This document shows positions 24,859 to 34,000 of a stretch of 64,000 bases of DNA, one piece after another. The position numbers and the translations under genes are program-made. The stretch lies in NCBI GenBank assembly GCA_937906455.1, contig CALCYT010000033.1:1-64000 (forward strand), written 5' to 3'. The stretch is from an uncultured Bacteroidales bacterium (GTDB lineage Bacteria > Bacteroidota > Bacteroidia > Bacteroidales > F082). Within the stretch, counting starts at the first letter, position 1. Every line of letters starts with the position of its first letter. The notes below the pieces were generated by a model. That model was not told the DNA's origin. It ran no database searches and was given only the letters and a program-made list of their open reading frames with translations.

Positions 24859-26250
24859 ATGAAGTACGATGTAATAGTGATAGGTAGTGGTCCCGGCGGA
24901 TACGTGGCTGCTATCAGAGCTTCGCAGCTCGGAAAGAAAGTTGGAGTGGTTGAAAAGGCTGAGATTGGCGGCACCTGTCTCAATTGGGGTTGCATCCCGA
25001 CGAAGGCTTTGTTGAAAAGTGCGGCGGTTTACACATACATGCAACACGCTGAGAATTATGGCATTAAGCTTGATGGCGAGGTTCATCCCGACATGGAGGC
25101 GGTGGTGGCCCGCAGTCGTGGCGTCGCCGAAGGAATGAGCAAGGGCGTGCAATACCTATTTAAAAAGAACAACGTGGAGCTGATTCCTGGTCTCGGCTCG
25201 CTCACAGCCGACAAGACCGTGAAAGTCGTTGACGCTGAAGGCAATACCACTGAATATGAGGCCGACCACATCATCCTCGCGACAGGCTCAAGAGTGCGTC
25301 AGCTGCCTGCCATGCCTATCGACGGCAAGAAAATCATCAGCTACCGACAGGCATTGGTACTTGACAAGCTTCCGGAGACAATGGTGGTAGTCGGCTCGGG
25401 AGCAATAGGCTCGGAATTTGCTTTCTTCTTCACCTCGATGGGTGTGAAGGTGACTCTCGTGGAGTTCCTGCCCAACGTGGTGCCTAACGAAGACGAAGAG
25501 GTGTCAAAACAAGTCGAGCGTTGCTTCAAGAAGCTGAAAATGACGGTTATGACTGAGGCATCTGTCACCAACGTAGATACCACAGGCGAGAGATGTGTTT
25601 GCACCATCAGCACCAAGAAAGGCGAGAAAGTGGTGGAGGCCGACATCGTGCTATCAGCCGTCGGCGTGCAGACCAACCTCGAAGACCTCGGCCTTGAGAA
25701 CCTCGGCATCGCGAATGAGAGAGGCAAAATCACCGTTGACGAATACTACCGCACCAATGTGGAAGGCGTTTATGCCATCGGCGACATAGTGCACGGACCG
25801 GCCTTGGCGCACAAGGCGTCGCATGAGGCCATCATCTGCGTTGAGAAATTCTGCGGACTGAATCCTAAGCCGTTGAACTACAACAACATACCCGGATGCA
25901 CATACATCACGCCGGAGGTGGCGTCGGTGGGCTTGAGCGAGGCAAAGGCCGTCGCGGCAGGTTATGAGGTGAAAATCGGCAAGTTCCCGTTCACCGCGTC
26001 AGGCAAGGCGGCGGCGGCAGGCAACAAAGACGGTTTCATCAAAGTGGTGTTTGACGCCAAGACCAACAAATGGCTCGGCTGCCACATGGTAGGCGAGAAC
26101 GTGACAGAGATGGTCGCCACCGCTGTCTTGGCGCGCGAGCTGGGCGCCGAGGGACGCGACATCATAGAGAACATCTTCCCGCATCCAACAATGTCGGAGG
26201 CCATCATGGAAGCCGCCGCCGCAGCTTACGGAGAAGTGGTGCATCTGTAA
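24859..26250 (+). CDS. lpdA: dihydrolipoyl dehydrogenase
   Basis: 463-residue FAD disulphide oxidoreductase, E3 of 2-oxoacid dehydrogenase complexes or of the glycine cleavage system. Motifs: FAD-binding VIGSGPGGYVAAIRASQLG, redox-active GGTCLNWGCIPTKALL, NAD-binding VVGSGAIGSEFAFFF, second FAD motif VYAIGDIVHGPALAHKA, and the C-terminal HPTMSEA with the active-site His. The ATG at 24859 is used rather than a TTG nine bases earlier. The stop overlaps the uvrA start by one base (TAATG). No E1 or E2 gene is nearby. Confidence 0.95.
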   Translation: MKYDVIVIGSGPGGYVAAIRASQLGKKVGVVEKAEIGGTCLNWGCIPTKALLKSAAVYTYMQHAENYGIKLDGEVHPDMEAVVARSRGVAEGMSKGVQYLFKKNNVELIPGLGSLTADKTVKVVDAEGNTTEYEADHIILATGSRVRQLPAMPIDGKKIISYRQALVLDKLPETMVVVGSGAIGSEFAFFFTSMGVKVTLVEFLPNVVPNEDEEVSKQVERCFKKLKMTVMTEASVTNVDTTGERCVCTISTKKGEKVVEADIVLSAVGVQTNLEDLGLENLGIANERGKITVDEYYRTNVEGVYAIGDIVHGPALAHKASHEAIICVEKFCGLNPKPLNYNNIPGCTYITPEVASVGLSEAKAVAAGYEVKIGKFPFTASGKAAAAGNKDGFIKVVFDAKTNKWLGCHMVGENVTEMVATAVLARELGAEGRDIIENIFPHPTMSEAIMEAAAAAYGEVVHL

Positions 26251-29090
26251 TGGAGAAGAACAGCAATATAGCGGAAGACGAGTTCATCGAGATTTACGGG
26301 GCGCGTGAGAACAACTTGAAAGACATCAACTTACGCATCCCGCGCGACCAGCTCGTCGTCATCACGGGCTTGAGCGGCTCAGGCAAGTCGTCGTTGGCCT
26401 TCGAGACGATTTACGCCGAGGGACAACGTCGTTACATGGAGTCGTTCTCAGCCTACGCTCGCCAGTTCATCGGAAGCATGGACCGCCCTGACGTCGATGA
26501 GATACGCGGACTATCCCCTGTCATCTCCATAGAACAGAAATCGGTGAACCGCAACCCGCGCTCGACCGTCGGCACCATCACCGAGATTTACGACTTCATG
26601 CGACTGCTGTACGCCCGCGCCGCCGTGCCTTACTCCTATAACACAGGCGAGAAGATGGTAAGATATTCGGAAGAACAAATCACCACGATGATTATGGAGC
26701 AATACAAAGACAAGAGAATCAACGTGTTAGCTCCTGTCGTCAGAGGACGTAAAGGTCATTACAGGGATCTGTTCGACCAAATACGACAGCAAGGATATAT
26801 CAGGGTGCGTGTTGACGGCGAGATACGCGAACTCGTCTTCGGCATGCAGCTCGACCGTTATAAAACCCATGACATTGAGATAGTTATAGACCGTTTGGTG
26901 GTTCATCCCGACTTCAAGGAACGCATCGCCAAATCGGTGGAGACGGCATTCCGCAGAGGCAAGGGCATGCTGATGATTATGGAAGAAGGCAGCACCGACA
27001 TACGCTATTTCAGCAAGCTGCTGATGTGCCCCACCACAGGCATCGCCTATCAAGACCCGGAGCCTAACACCTTCAGTTTCAACTCTCCTTACGGCGCATG
27101 CCCGAAATGCAACGGACTCGGCACCGTCATCCAAGTCGATATGGACAAAATCATCCCCGACCCGAGACTCAGCCTGCGAAAAGGCGGCCTCGCACCCCTC
27201 GGAGAATACAAAAACAACTGGGTGTTCAACCAACTGGAAGCCATCGGGACGAGATATGGGTTCACCCTCGACACACCTATCAGCGAGATTCCGGAAAACG
27301 CCTTGAGCATAATACTCTACGGTAGCAGTGAGTCGTTCACGGTGACAAGAGAATATCTTGGCACAAGCTCAACATACTCAATGCCTTTCGAGGGCATCGT
27401 CAACGTGATAAAAAAACAAAACGAGGAAAACGCACCGGCTTCAATACTGAAATGGGCCAACAGCTTCATGAACGAGACGGAATGCCCTGAATGTCATGGA
27501 CAAAGACTCAAGAAAGAGGCTCTCTATTTCCGCCTTGACGGGAAAAACATCGCGGAGCTTGCCGAAATGGATGTCAGCACACTCTCACATTGGCTCGACG
27601 GCCTCCCTCATCATCTTGACGAAAAACAAAAAGAGATTTCTCATGATATCTTATTGGAAATCAAGAAGAGAATCAGCTTCCTCCTCAATGTGGGAATCGA
27701 TTATCTCAACATGAACAGGCCTGCGAAGAGTCTCTCCGGCGGCGAGTCGCAACGCATAAGGTTAGCGACGCAGATAGGCTCCCAGCTCACAGGCATACTT
27801 TATATCCTTGACGAGCCTTCCATAGGACTGCATCAGCGTGACAATCACCGACTTATCGACTCGTTGAAGGAGTTGCGCGACATCGGCAACAGCATCATAG
27901 TGGTAGAACACGACAAAGACACCATGCTCGCCGCCGACCATATTATCGACATCGGTCCGGGTGCCGGCGTCAATGGCGGAAACGTAGTGTTTCAAGGCAC
28001 TCCTACAGATGCCATGCACGGCAAGGGACTCACCTGCGACTACCTCAGAGGCAAGAAAAAGATTGAGACGCCTGCTACACGCAGGAAACCGCTCGAAGGA
28101 CAGCATATCAGGCTGTACAACGCCTCAGGACATAACCTCAAGAACGTTGACTTAGACATCCCGTTAGGCATAATGGTTTGTGTCACAGGCGTTTCAGGCT
28201 CCGGCAAGTCGTCGCTAATCAATGAGACGCTCTACCCTATCTTGAGCAAACATTTCTACCGCTCGGAGAGGAACCCTTTGCCTTACGAGCGTATCGAAGG
28301 CCTTGAGCTTATCGACAAAGTGATTGAAATCGACCAGGCACCTATCGGCAAGACACCGCGCTCCAACCCTGCCACCTACACCAAGGTGTTCGACGACATC
28401 AGGAAGCTGTACGGAGAGCTGCCCGAATCGAAGATAAGAGGCTATAAATCAGGACGTTTCTCGTTCAACGTGAAAGGCGGACGCTGCGAGACGTGCCAAG
28501 GCGCGGGAGTGCGCGTCATCGAGATGAATTTCCTGCCCGACGTGCATGTGCAATGCGAGACATGCCAAGGAAAACGCTACAACCGCGAGACTCTTGAGGT
28601 GCGTTTCAAAGGCAAGTCAATCAACGACGTGCTTAATTTGACTATCGACGAGGCCGTGGTGTTTTTCGAGAACTTCCCTCCTATCCTGCAGAAGATCAAG
28701 ACATTACAAGACGTAGGACTCGGCTATATCACCCTTGGGCAGCCTTCCACCACGCTGTCAGGCGGCGAGGCGCAACGTGTGAAACTCGCCACCGAGCTGT
28801 CGAAACGCGACACCGGAAAGACACTGTATATCCTCGACGAGCCTACGACAGGCCTGCATTTCGAAGATATCAAGATTCTGATGGAGGTACTCAACAAACT
28901 CGTCAACAAAGGCAACACGGTACTCATCATCGAACACAACATGGATGTCATCAAGATGGCGGATTATATCATCGACATGGGACCTGAGGGCGGCGAGAGA
29001 GGCGGCATGATACTCGCCCAAGGCACACCCGAAGAAATAGTGAAAAAAAGAATCGGCTACACAGCCCAATATCTCCAATCCGAGCTCTAA
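26250..29090 (+). CDS. uvrA: excinuclease ABC subunit A
   Basis: 946-residue DNA damage sensor of nucleotide-excision repair; dimeric ABC-type ATPase that loads UvrB. Two ATPase modules: Walker A GLSGSGKSSLAFETIYAEGQ (split site) and GVSGSGKSSLINETLYPIL; signatures KSLSGGESQRIRLATQ and TTLSGGEAQRVKLATEL. Zinc sites CPTTG...CPKC and CETCQG...CETC are intact. The ATG at 26250 matches the family N-terminus; a longer in-frame reading upstream is only lpdA in another frame. Coupled to lpdA by a one-base overlap, which is an unusual partner. Confidence 0.97.
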   Translation: MEKNSNIAEDEFIEIYGARENNLKDINLRIPRDQLVVITGLSGSGKSSLAFETIYAEGQRRYMESFSAYARQFIGSMDRPDVDEIRGLSPVISIEQKSVNRNPRSTVGTITEIYDFMRLLYARAAVPYSYNTGEKMVRYSEEQITTMIMEQYKDKRINVLAPVVRGRKGHYRDLFDQIRQQGYIRVRVDGEIRELVFGMQLDRYKTHDIEIVIDRLVVHPDFKERIAKSVETAFRRGKGMLMIMEEGSTDIRYFSKLLMCPTTGIAYQDPEPNTFSFNSPYGACPKCNGLGTVIQVDMDKIIPDPRLSLRKGGLAPLGEYKNNWVFNQLEAIGTRYGFTLDTPISEIPENALSIILYGSSESFTVTREYLGTSSTYSMPFEGIVNVIKKQNEENAPASILKWANSFMNETECPECHGQRLKKEALYFRLDGKNIAELAEMDVSTLSHWLDGLPHHLDEKQKEISHDILLEIKKRISFLLNVGIDYLNMNRPAKSLSGGESQRIRLATQIGSQLTGILYILDEPSIGLHQRDNHRLIDSLKELRDIGNSIIVVEHDKDTMLAADHIIDIGPGAGVNGGNVVFQGTPTDAMHGKGLTCDYLRGKKKIETPATRRKPLEGQHIRLYNASGHNLKNVDLDIPLGIMVCVTGVSGSGKSSLINETLYPILSKHFYRSERNPLPYERIEGLELIDKVIEIDQAPIGKTPRSNPATYTKVFDDIRKLYGELPESKIRGYKSGRFSFNVKGGRCETCQGAGVRVIEMNFLPDVHVQCETCQGKRYNRETLEVRFKGKSINDVLNLTIDEAVVFFENFPPILQKIKTLQDVGLGYITLGQPSTTLSGGEAQRVKLATELSKRDTGKTLYILDEPTTGLHFEDIKILMEVLNKLVNKGNTVLIIEHNMDVIKMADYIIDMGPEGGERGGMILAQGTPEEIVKKRIGYTAQYLQSEL

Positions 29091-29105
29091 TCTTCAAACT
29101 TCAAA

Positions 29106-30164
29106 CTATCTAAGCCTTATCTCCTGTCCTATCTGCAGTATTGAGTTCTCATCGAGGCCATTCATGACAAACAGGCGGTCGAGACGCACCGCATAAAGCT
29201 GCGACACTTTTTTGAGCGTCTCGCCTTGCTGAATCACATGATAGCGGTATCCGTCGGCGGCGCGGCGCCGTTTGGGCTGTATGTAAAGCACCTCGCCTTC
29301 CCGGAATGACGTCTTATCATTCCCTAAGTCGTTGTATTTCCTCAGCTGTCTCTGGCTCATCATCAGTTCTTTGGCAAGCTGTTGCAGCTCATCGCCTTGT
29401 TTTGTCATGATGAACTCCACCCCGAAGTTCTCGCGTATATAATGACGGCCGCCGGTCATCTCGATGACCTTGCAGTCTTTCAGCACCGGCACCTCGGTCT
29501 TGTCCGACTTCTTTTTCTTTATTTTATTGGCTTTTGACGGTTTTTCCGGCGCCGGCGTCACTGTGGTGGACGGGTTCTCCACCTTTTGTTCCGATTTCGT
29601 TTTCTCCTTTTTCCGTGATGGCTTGAATTTGCCTTTCACCACCATCTGGTCGTACTGCTGCAAATCGTAAGTCTCGATGAGGTTGATTAGCACCGTCGCG
29701 TAGGTCGGCAGGGTGGCGTAGCCCGCTTTCTTCAAGCCTTTCGCCCAGGCTTTATAGTCGGTGATTTTCAGGTCGAACAACGAGGCGTAGCGCGGGCTGT
29801 TTTTAAGAAATTTCGAGTGGTCGCGGTACGACTCCTCGGCGGTTTTATACACCCTGAAACACTCGTTGGGCGCGTCGTCATCCATGCGCATCGTCTTGCC
29901 CCGCCAGTCGGAGTGACATTTGATGCCGAAATGGTTGTTGCCTTTGGTGGCGAGCTTGCTCTTGCCGTTGCCCGACTCCAGAATACCCTGCGCCAACGTG
30001 ATAGACGCAGGCACCTTGTATTTCACCATCTCTGTCATGGCGACATTCTTGTATTTGTCAATGTAATCAAGCGTTTCCTTCTTTTGCTGGGTGCTTTGCG
30101 CCGACAAAAAGAAACCGCTGAAAACCATCAAAAACAAAACAATATGCCTGAAATAGCGTGCCAT
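29106..30164 (-). CDS. secreted glucosaminidase (GH73-like) with two LysM domains
   Basis: 352 residues from the ATG at 30164, which opens a signal peptide (MARYFRHIVLFLMVFSGFFLSAQ). The catalytic domain (about 30-180) contains YKVPASITLAQGILESGNGKSKLA, with the catalytic-type Glu in the ILESGNG motif, and HFGIKCHSDWRGKT, both typical of FlgJ/GH73 N-acetylglucosaminidases that cleave the peptidoglycan glycan chain. A Lys/Pro-rich linker leads to one degenerate LysM (about 245-295) and one clear LysM (YHVIQQGETLKKVSQLYAV ... IGQEIRLR) at the very end. Probably a periplasmic cell-wall hydrolase. Convergent with uvrA. Confidence 0.85.
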   Translation of the reverse strand: MARYFRHIVLFLMVFSGFFLSAQSTQQKKETLDYIDKYKNVAMTEMVKYKVPASITLAQGILESGNGKSKLATKGNNHFGIKCHSDWRGKTMRMDDDAPNECFRVYKTAEESYRDHSKFLKNSPRYASLFDLKITDYKAWAKGLKKAGYATLPTYATVLINLIETYDLQQYDQMVVKGKFKPSRKKEKTKSEQKVENPSTTVTPAPEKPSKANKIKKKKSDKTEVPVLKDCKVIEMTGGRHYIRENFGVEFIMTKQGDELQQLAKELMMSQRQLRKYNDLGNDKTSFREGEVLYIQPKRRRAADGYRYHVIQQGETLKKVSQLYAVRLDRLFVMNGLDENSILQIGQEIRLR

Positions 30165-30261
30165 CTTTGCTAAAAAACGTGTAAAATTACAAATTTTATA
30201 CATGCAGAAAATAAAATTTTGATAATTTTGACATAATTTATTAGAAATAAATTATTTTTTG

Positions 30262-30269
30262 TATTTTTG
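30262..30269 (+). promoter_or_regulatory. -7 box (TATTTTTG) for rsmG
   Basis: TAnnTTTG match followed by C, 86 bases upstream of the rsmG ATG. The M16 protease gene 54 bases after rsmG may share this promoter. Confidence 0.65.
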
Positions 30270-30355
30270 CATATTTATTTCGGCATCTCGGCCATGGCGA
30301 GAAAAATCGGTACGATTAACTGCACATTCGCGAAAGCCGTTTTAATAATATTGAA

Positions 30356-30982
30356 ATGAGTTGTGACATTATCAAGACATATTTTCCCAACCTTACTGAG
30401 ACGCAAATGGCTCAGTATGAGAGACTTGTGCCTCTTTACGAAGATTGGAACAGCAAGATAAACCTCATCTCGAGGAAGGACATGGGCAATTTCTATGAGC
30501 ATCATGTGCTGCATTCGCTCGCCATCGCCAAGTATTTCGAGTTGTTGCCAGGCATGAAGGTGATGGACATCGGCACCGGCGGCGGATTCCCCGGAATCCC
30601 GTTGGCGATAATGTTTCCGCAGACGAGGTTTTTACTCGTTGACAGCATCGGGAAGAAGATAAAAGTGGTTAAGGACGTGGCGGAAAAGCTTGATTTGCAA
30701 AACGTCACAGCCGTTCAGGAACGCGCTGAGAACATCAATGACAAGTTCGACGTCATAGTGAGCCGCGCCGTGACACAGCTCCCGTCTCTCGTGAAATGGT
30801 GCAACGGCAAACTGAGAGTCACCAACGACATCGAGGCTGGTGGCATCTTATACCTGAAAGGCGGCGACATCGACATTGAGCTGCGTGACGTGCCGAAAAA
30901 CTGGAAACGCAAGAGCACGTCCATCACAAAGTGGTTCAAGGAGCCTTATTTCGTTGAAAAATATGTGATTCACCTATATTAA
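30356..30982 (+). CDS. rsmG: 16S rRNA (guanine-N7)-methyltransferase RsmG
   Basis: 208-residue SAM methyltransferase that modifies G527 of 16S rRNA. Motifs: WNSKINLISRKD, HSLAIAKYF, motif I VMDIGTGGGFPGIPLAI, and SRAVTQLPSLVKW. Family-typical length and a normal ATG start. Loss of this gene gives low-level streptomycin resistance in other bacteria. Upstream of the M16 protease on the same strand. Confidence 0.94.
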   Translation: MSCDIIKTYFPNLTETQMAQYERLVPLYEDWNSKINLISRKDMGNFYEHHVLHSLAIAKYFELLPGMKVMDIGTGGGFPGIPLAIMFPQTRFLLVDSIGKKIKVVKDVAEKLDLQNVTAVQERAENINDKFDVIVSRAVTQLPSLVKWCNGKLRVTNDIEAGGILYLKGGDIDIELRDVPKNWKRKSTSITKWFKEPYFVEKYVIHLY

Positions 30983-31036
30983 TATGCAGATTAGCATCGG
31001 ACAATATTAGAAATCAATTTAAAAAATATAACAAAA

Positions 31037-33841
31037 ATGAAGAAAATTGTATTATCAATCTTGTTCATCGCCGGCATGGTGATGACAGGCTCAGCCCAGA
31101 TGGCAATGCCTTGTCCGGTTGACCCCAACGTCAGAATCGGAAAATTAGACAACGGGATGACTTATTACATCCGTCACAACGAGAAACCCAAAGGACGCGC
31201 CGATTTCTACATCGCGCAGAAGGTAGGCTCGGTGCTTGAAGAGGAGAGCCAGCGCGGTCTCGCCCACTTCTTAGAGCACATGGCGTTCAACGGCACCACC
31301 AACCTCCCCGGCATGATGCTCCGCGAGTACCTTCAGAGCCGCGGCATCAAATTCGGCGAGAACCTCAACGCAGGCACCGGCATCGACCAGACGGTTTACA
31401 TGGTGACCAACGTCCCGACCAACATTCCGGGACTCGTTGACACTTGTCTGCTCATCCTCCACGACTGGTCGAGTTTCATCGCCTTAGAGGAAGAGGAAAT
31501 CGACAACGAGCGCGGCGTCATTTTAGAGGAGCTGCGCACACGCGAGAACGCGAGTCAGCGCATCATGGAGGAAATACTGCCGATAATGTACCCGAACAGC
31601 CCTTATGCCAACCGTCTGCCGGGCGGTCTGCCGGAGGTGATAAAAAATTTCGAGTATCAGACACTCCGAGACTACTATCACAAATGGTATCGTCCTGACC
31701 TTCAAGGTCTTATCATCGTCGGAGACCTCGACGTGGATGCCATCGAAGCCCGCATAAAAGAGATGTACGCCGACATCCCGGCACCCGTCAACCCGGCTCC
31801 GAGACCGCAATTCATGATTGAGGACAACATCGAGCCTATAGTGGCTATCGGCAGCGACCCTGAGGAGACAAGCTATTCGGTGAAATTGTTCTATAAGAGC
31901 GAAGCCACACCCGACTCCCTGAAAAACGATGTCAACTATTGGTTGGGACAGTATATCCTCGACATCATATCTGAGATGCAAATCAACCGCTTGCAGGAAA
32001 TCACGCAGAAAGCCAATCCGCCTTTCGTTTACGGATACAGCTATTATTCAAGCTATTACATCTCACCGACAGAGGACGCCTGGACCAGCATCGCGATGGC
32101 GAAAAACGCCGAAGGCATCGACGAAGCCCTCACAGCTCTCGTGTTGGAGAACAAACGCATGCAGCAGTATGGCTTCACGGCCACGGAATACGAGCGCGCC
32201 AAAGCCGACTTCATGAAACAGATTGAGAGCAGATACGAAGAACGCAACAACACCGAGAACAGCATATACTTCGGCAAATGTCTCAACCACTTCCTCAGCA
32301 ACGAGCCTATGATGGGCATCGAGGCTGAATACGCTCTCTATCAGCAGATTATCCCTAATCTCCCACTCGACGCCATCAATATGTACGCTCAGATGCTCAT
32401 CCCTGAGAACAACTTGGTAATCACCGTGACCGCGCCACAGAAAGACGGCGAGACGCTTCCCACAAGAGACGAGATACTGAAGATTTACGAGACTGCCAAC
32501 GCCACAGAGGTGGATCCTTATCAGGAAAAGGTGTTCGACGGCCCTATCGTGGCCAACATGCCTAAGCCCGGCAAGATTAAGAAAGAGACATCATATCCCG
32601 CCTTCGACGCCACCGTCATGACTTTAGGCAACGGCATGAAGGTCATATACAAGAAGACCAACTTCAAGGAAGACGAGATTCGTTTCACGGCCAAGAGCTG
32701 GGGCGGCATATCAGCCCTCAGTCAAGACGACTTCTGCACGTTAGGCAACATCGGTGATGTCATCACCCTCGGCGGCGTGGGCGACTTCAGCGCCACCGAC
32801 CTCCCCAAGGTGCTTGCCGGCAAGAAAGTGCATGTAAGCCCTTACATCTCCGACTATTCAGAAGGCATGAGCGGCAGCTGCTCACCCAAAGACCTTGAGA
32901 CCATGATGCAGCTCATATACCTCTATTTCACCGCGCCACGCACCGACGAGGAGGCGTTCACGTCATGGCAAAACCGCACCAAGGCAGCCCTTGAAAACCA
33001 AGAGCTTAACCCCATGATAACATTCTCCGACTCGTTGATAAAGGTGCTGTACGACAACCACCCGCTACGCATGAGAACGAGATTGGAAGACATCGACAAG
33101 GTTGACTACGCCAAGGCGATGACATTGTACAAACAATGCTTCAGCGACCCGAACAACTTCACATTCTACTTCGTGGGCAATATCGACGAAAACGCCTTCA
33201 AACCCCTAATTGAGCAATATCTCGCATCTCTGACAAAAGGCAAAGGCAAGAACAAATGGCACGACATCGGGCTGAACATCCCCGACGGCGACAACATCTG
33301 CCATTACACCAAGGAGATGCAGAACCCGAAAGTGACGATCTACAAGGTCATCAACGGAAAAATGAGATACGACTACCGTAACCGCATTTATATGGAGGCT
33401 CTCGGTGACGTGATGGACATCTACTACACCCGCACCATCCGTGAGGAAGAAGGCGGCACCTACGGCGTCAGCACCCTCGGCCAGCTGAAAAACATACCCA
33501 ATGACAACTATCTGTTCCTCATCGCCTTCGAGACCAACCTCCCGATGTATGAGAAGCTTCTCAACAAAGTGGTGGAAGGACTCAACGACGTGGCGGAAAA
33601 CGGCCCCTCACAGGACGATTTGAGCAAGGTGATAGAGAATCTTTACAAGAAACGCGCCGAAAACCTTGAGGAAAACAGATTCTGGTCGGGTGCCATCCAG
33701 ACATACGAGGAGGACGGCGTCAATATCGTCGATGAGTTCGACGGCATCGTGAAGACCATCACTCCGCAAACCATCGCCGACTTCCTCAAAGAAGTGATGA
33801 AAGGCTACAACAAAGAGGTGGTGCAGATGCCTACAAAATAA
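31037..33841 (+). CDS. M16 family zinc metalloprotease (insulinase-like)
   Basis: 934 residues with a signal peptide (MKKIVLSILFIAGMVMTGSAQ), so periplasmic or outer-membrane associated. The N-terminal M16 domain has the inverted zinc motif HFLEH (77-81) followed by MAFNGT, with the third ligand Glu in the ERGVILEELR region near residue 155. The C-terminal half repeats the fold without the zinc motif, giving the usual clam-shell. PqqL-like members of Bacteroidota look like this. No partner gene is evident; a GTCATTTCGA repeat follows the stop. Confidence 0.92.
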   Translation: MKKIVLSILFIAGMVMTGSAQMAMPCPVDPNVRIGKLDNGMTYYIRHNEKPKGRADFYIAQKVGSVLEEESQRGLAHFLEHMAFNGTTNLPGMMLREYLQSRGIKFGENLNAGTGIDQTVYMVTNVPTNIPGLVDTCLLILHDWSSFIALEEEEIDNERGVILEELRTRENASQRIMEEILPIMYPNSPYANRLPGGLPEVIKNFEYQTLRDYYHKWYRPDLQGLIIVGDLDVDAIEARIKEMYADIPAPVNPAPRPQFMIEDNIEPIVAIGSDPEETSYSVKLFYKSEATPDSLKNDVNYWLGQYILDIISEMQINRLQEITQKANPPFVYGYSYYSSYYISPTEDAWTSIAMAKNAEGIDEALTALVLENKRMQQYGFTATEYERAKADFMKQIESRYEERNNTENSIYFGKCLNHFLSNEPMMGIEAEYALYQQIIPNLPLDAINMYAQMLIPENNLVITVTAPQKDGETLPTRDEILKIYETANATEVDPYQEKVFDGPIVANMPKPGKIKKETSYPAFDATVMTLGNGMKVIYKKTNFKEDEIRFTAKSWGGISALSQDDFCTLGNIGDVITLGGVGDFSATDLPKVLAGKKVHVSPYISDYSEGMSGSCSPKDLETMMQLIYLYFTAPRTDEEAFTSWQNRTKAALENQELNPMITFSDSLIKVLYDNHPLRMRTRLEDIDKVDYAKAMTLYKQCFSDPNNFTFYFVGNIDENAFKPLIEQYLASLTKGKGKNKWHDIGLNIPDGDNICHYTKEMQNPKVTIYKVINGKMRYDYRNRIYMEALGDVMDIYYTRTIREEEGGTYGVSTLGQLKNIPNDNYLFLIAFETNLPMYEKLLNKVVEGLNDVAENGPSQDDLSKVIENLYKKRAENLEENRFWSGAIQTYEEDGVNIVDEFDGIVKTITPQTIADFLKEVMKGYNKEVVQMPTK

Positions 33842-33842
33842 C

Positions 33843-33961
33843 GTCATTTCGACTGAAACGTAATGAAATGGAGTGAAATGGAGAAATCTCCGACAAATAA
33901 TTGTTCCGAAACATTCAAATCCGGAGATTTCTCCACTCCGCTATGCTACGGTCGAAATGAC
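33843..33961. repeat. inverted-repeat element bounded by GTCATTTCGA
   Basis: 119 bases: left end GTCATTTCGACTGAAACG, inner arm gagaaatctccg, then cggagatttctccactccgc and right end GGTCGAAATGAC. Almost the whole element can pair as one long hairpin. Same family as 20455-20600. It lies between the M16 protease and the MFS transporter and may end transcription between them. Confidence 0.8.
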
Positions 33962-34000
33962 TAAGAAAATTTGAATCGTTAAATTTTAAATAATATCGTT

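Noticed and set aside
26070..26249. N-terminal extension of uvrA overlapping lpdA
   Set aside because: The Arg-rich translation is lpdA in another frame; the UvrA family N-terminus begins at the ATG at 26250.
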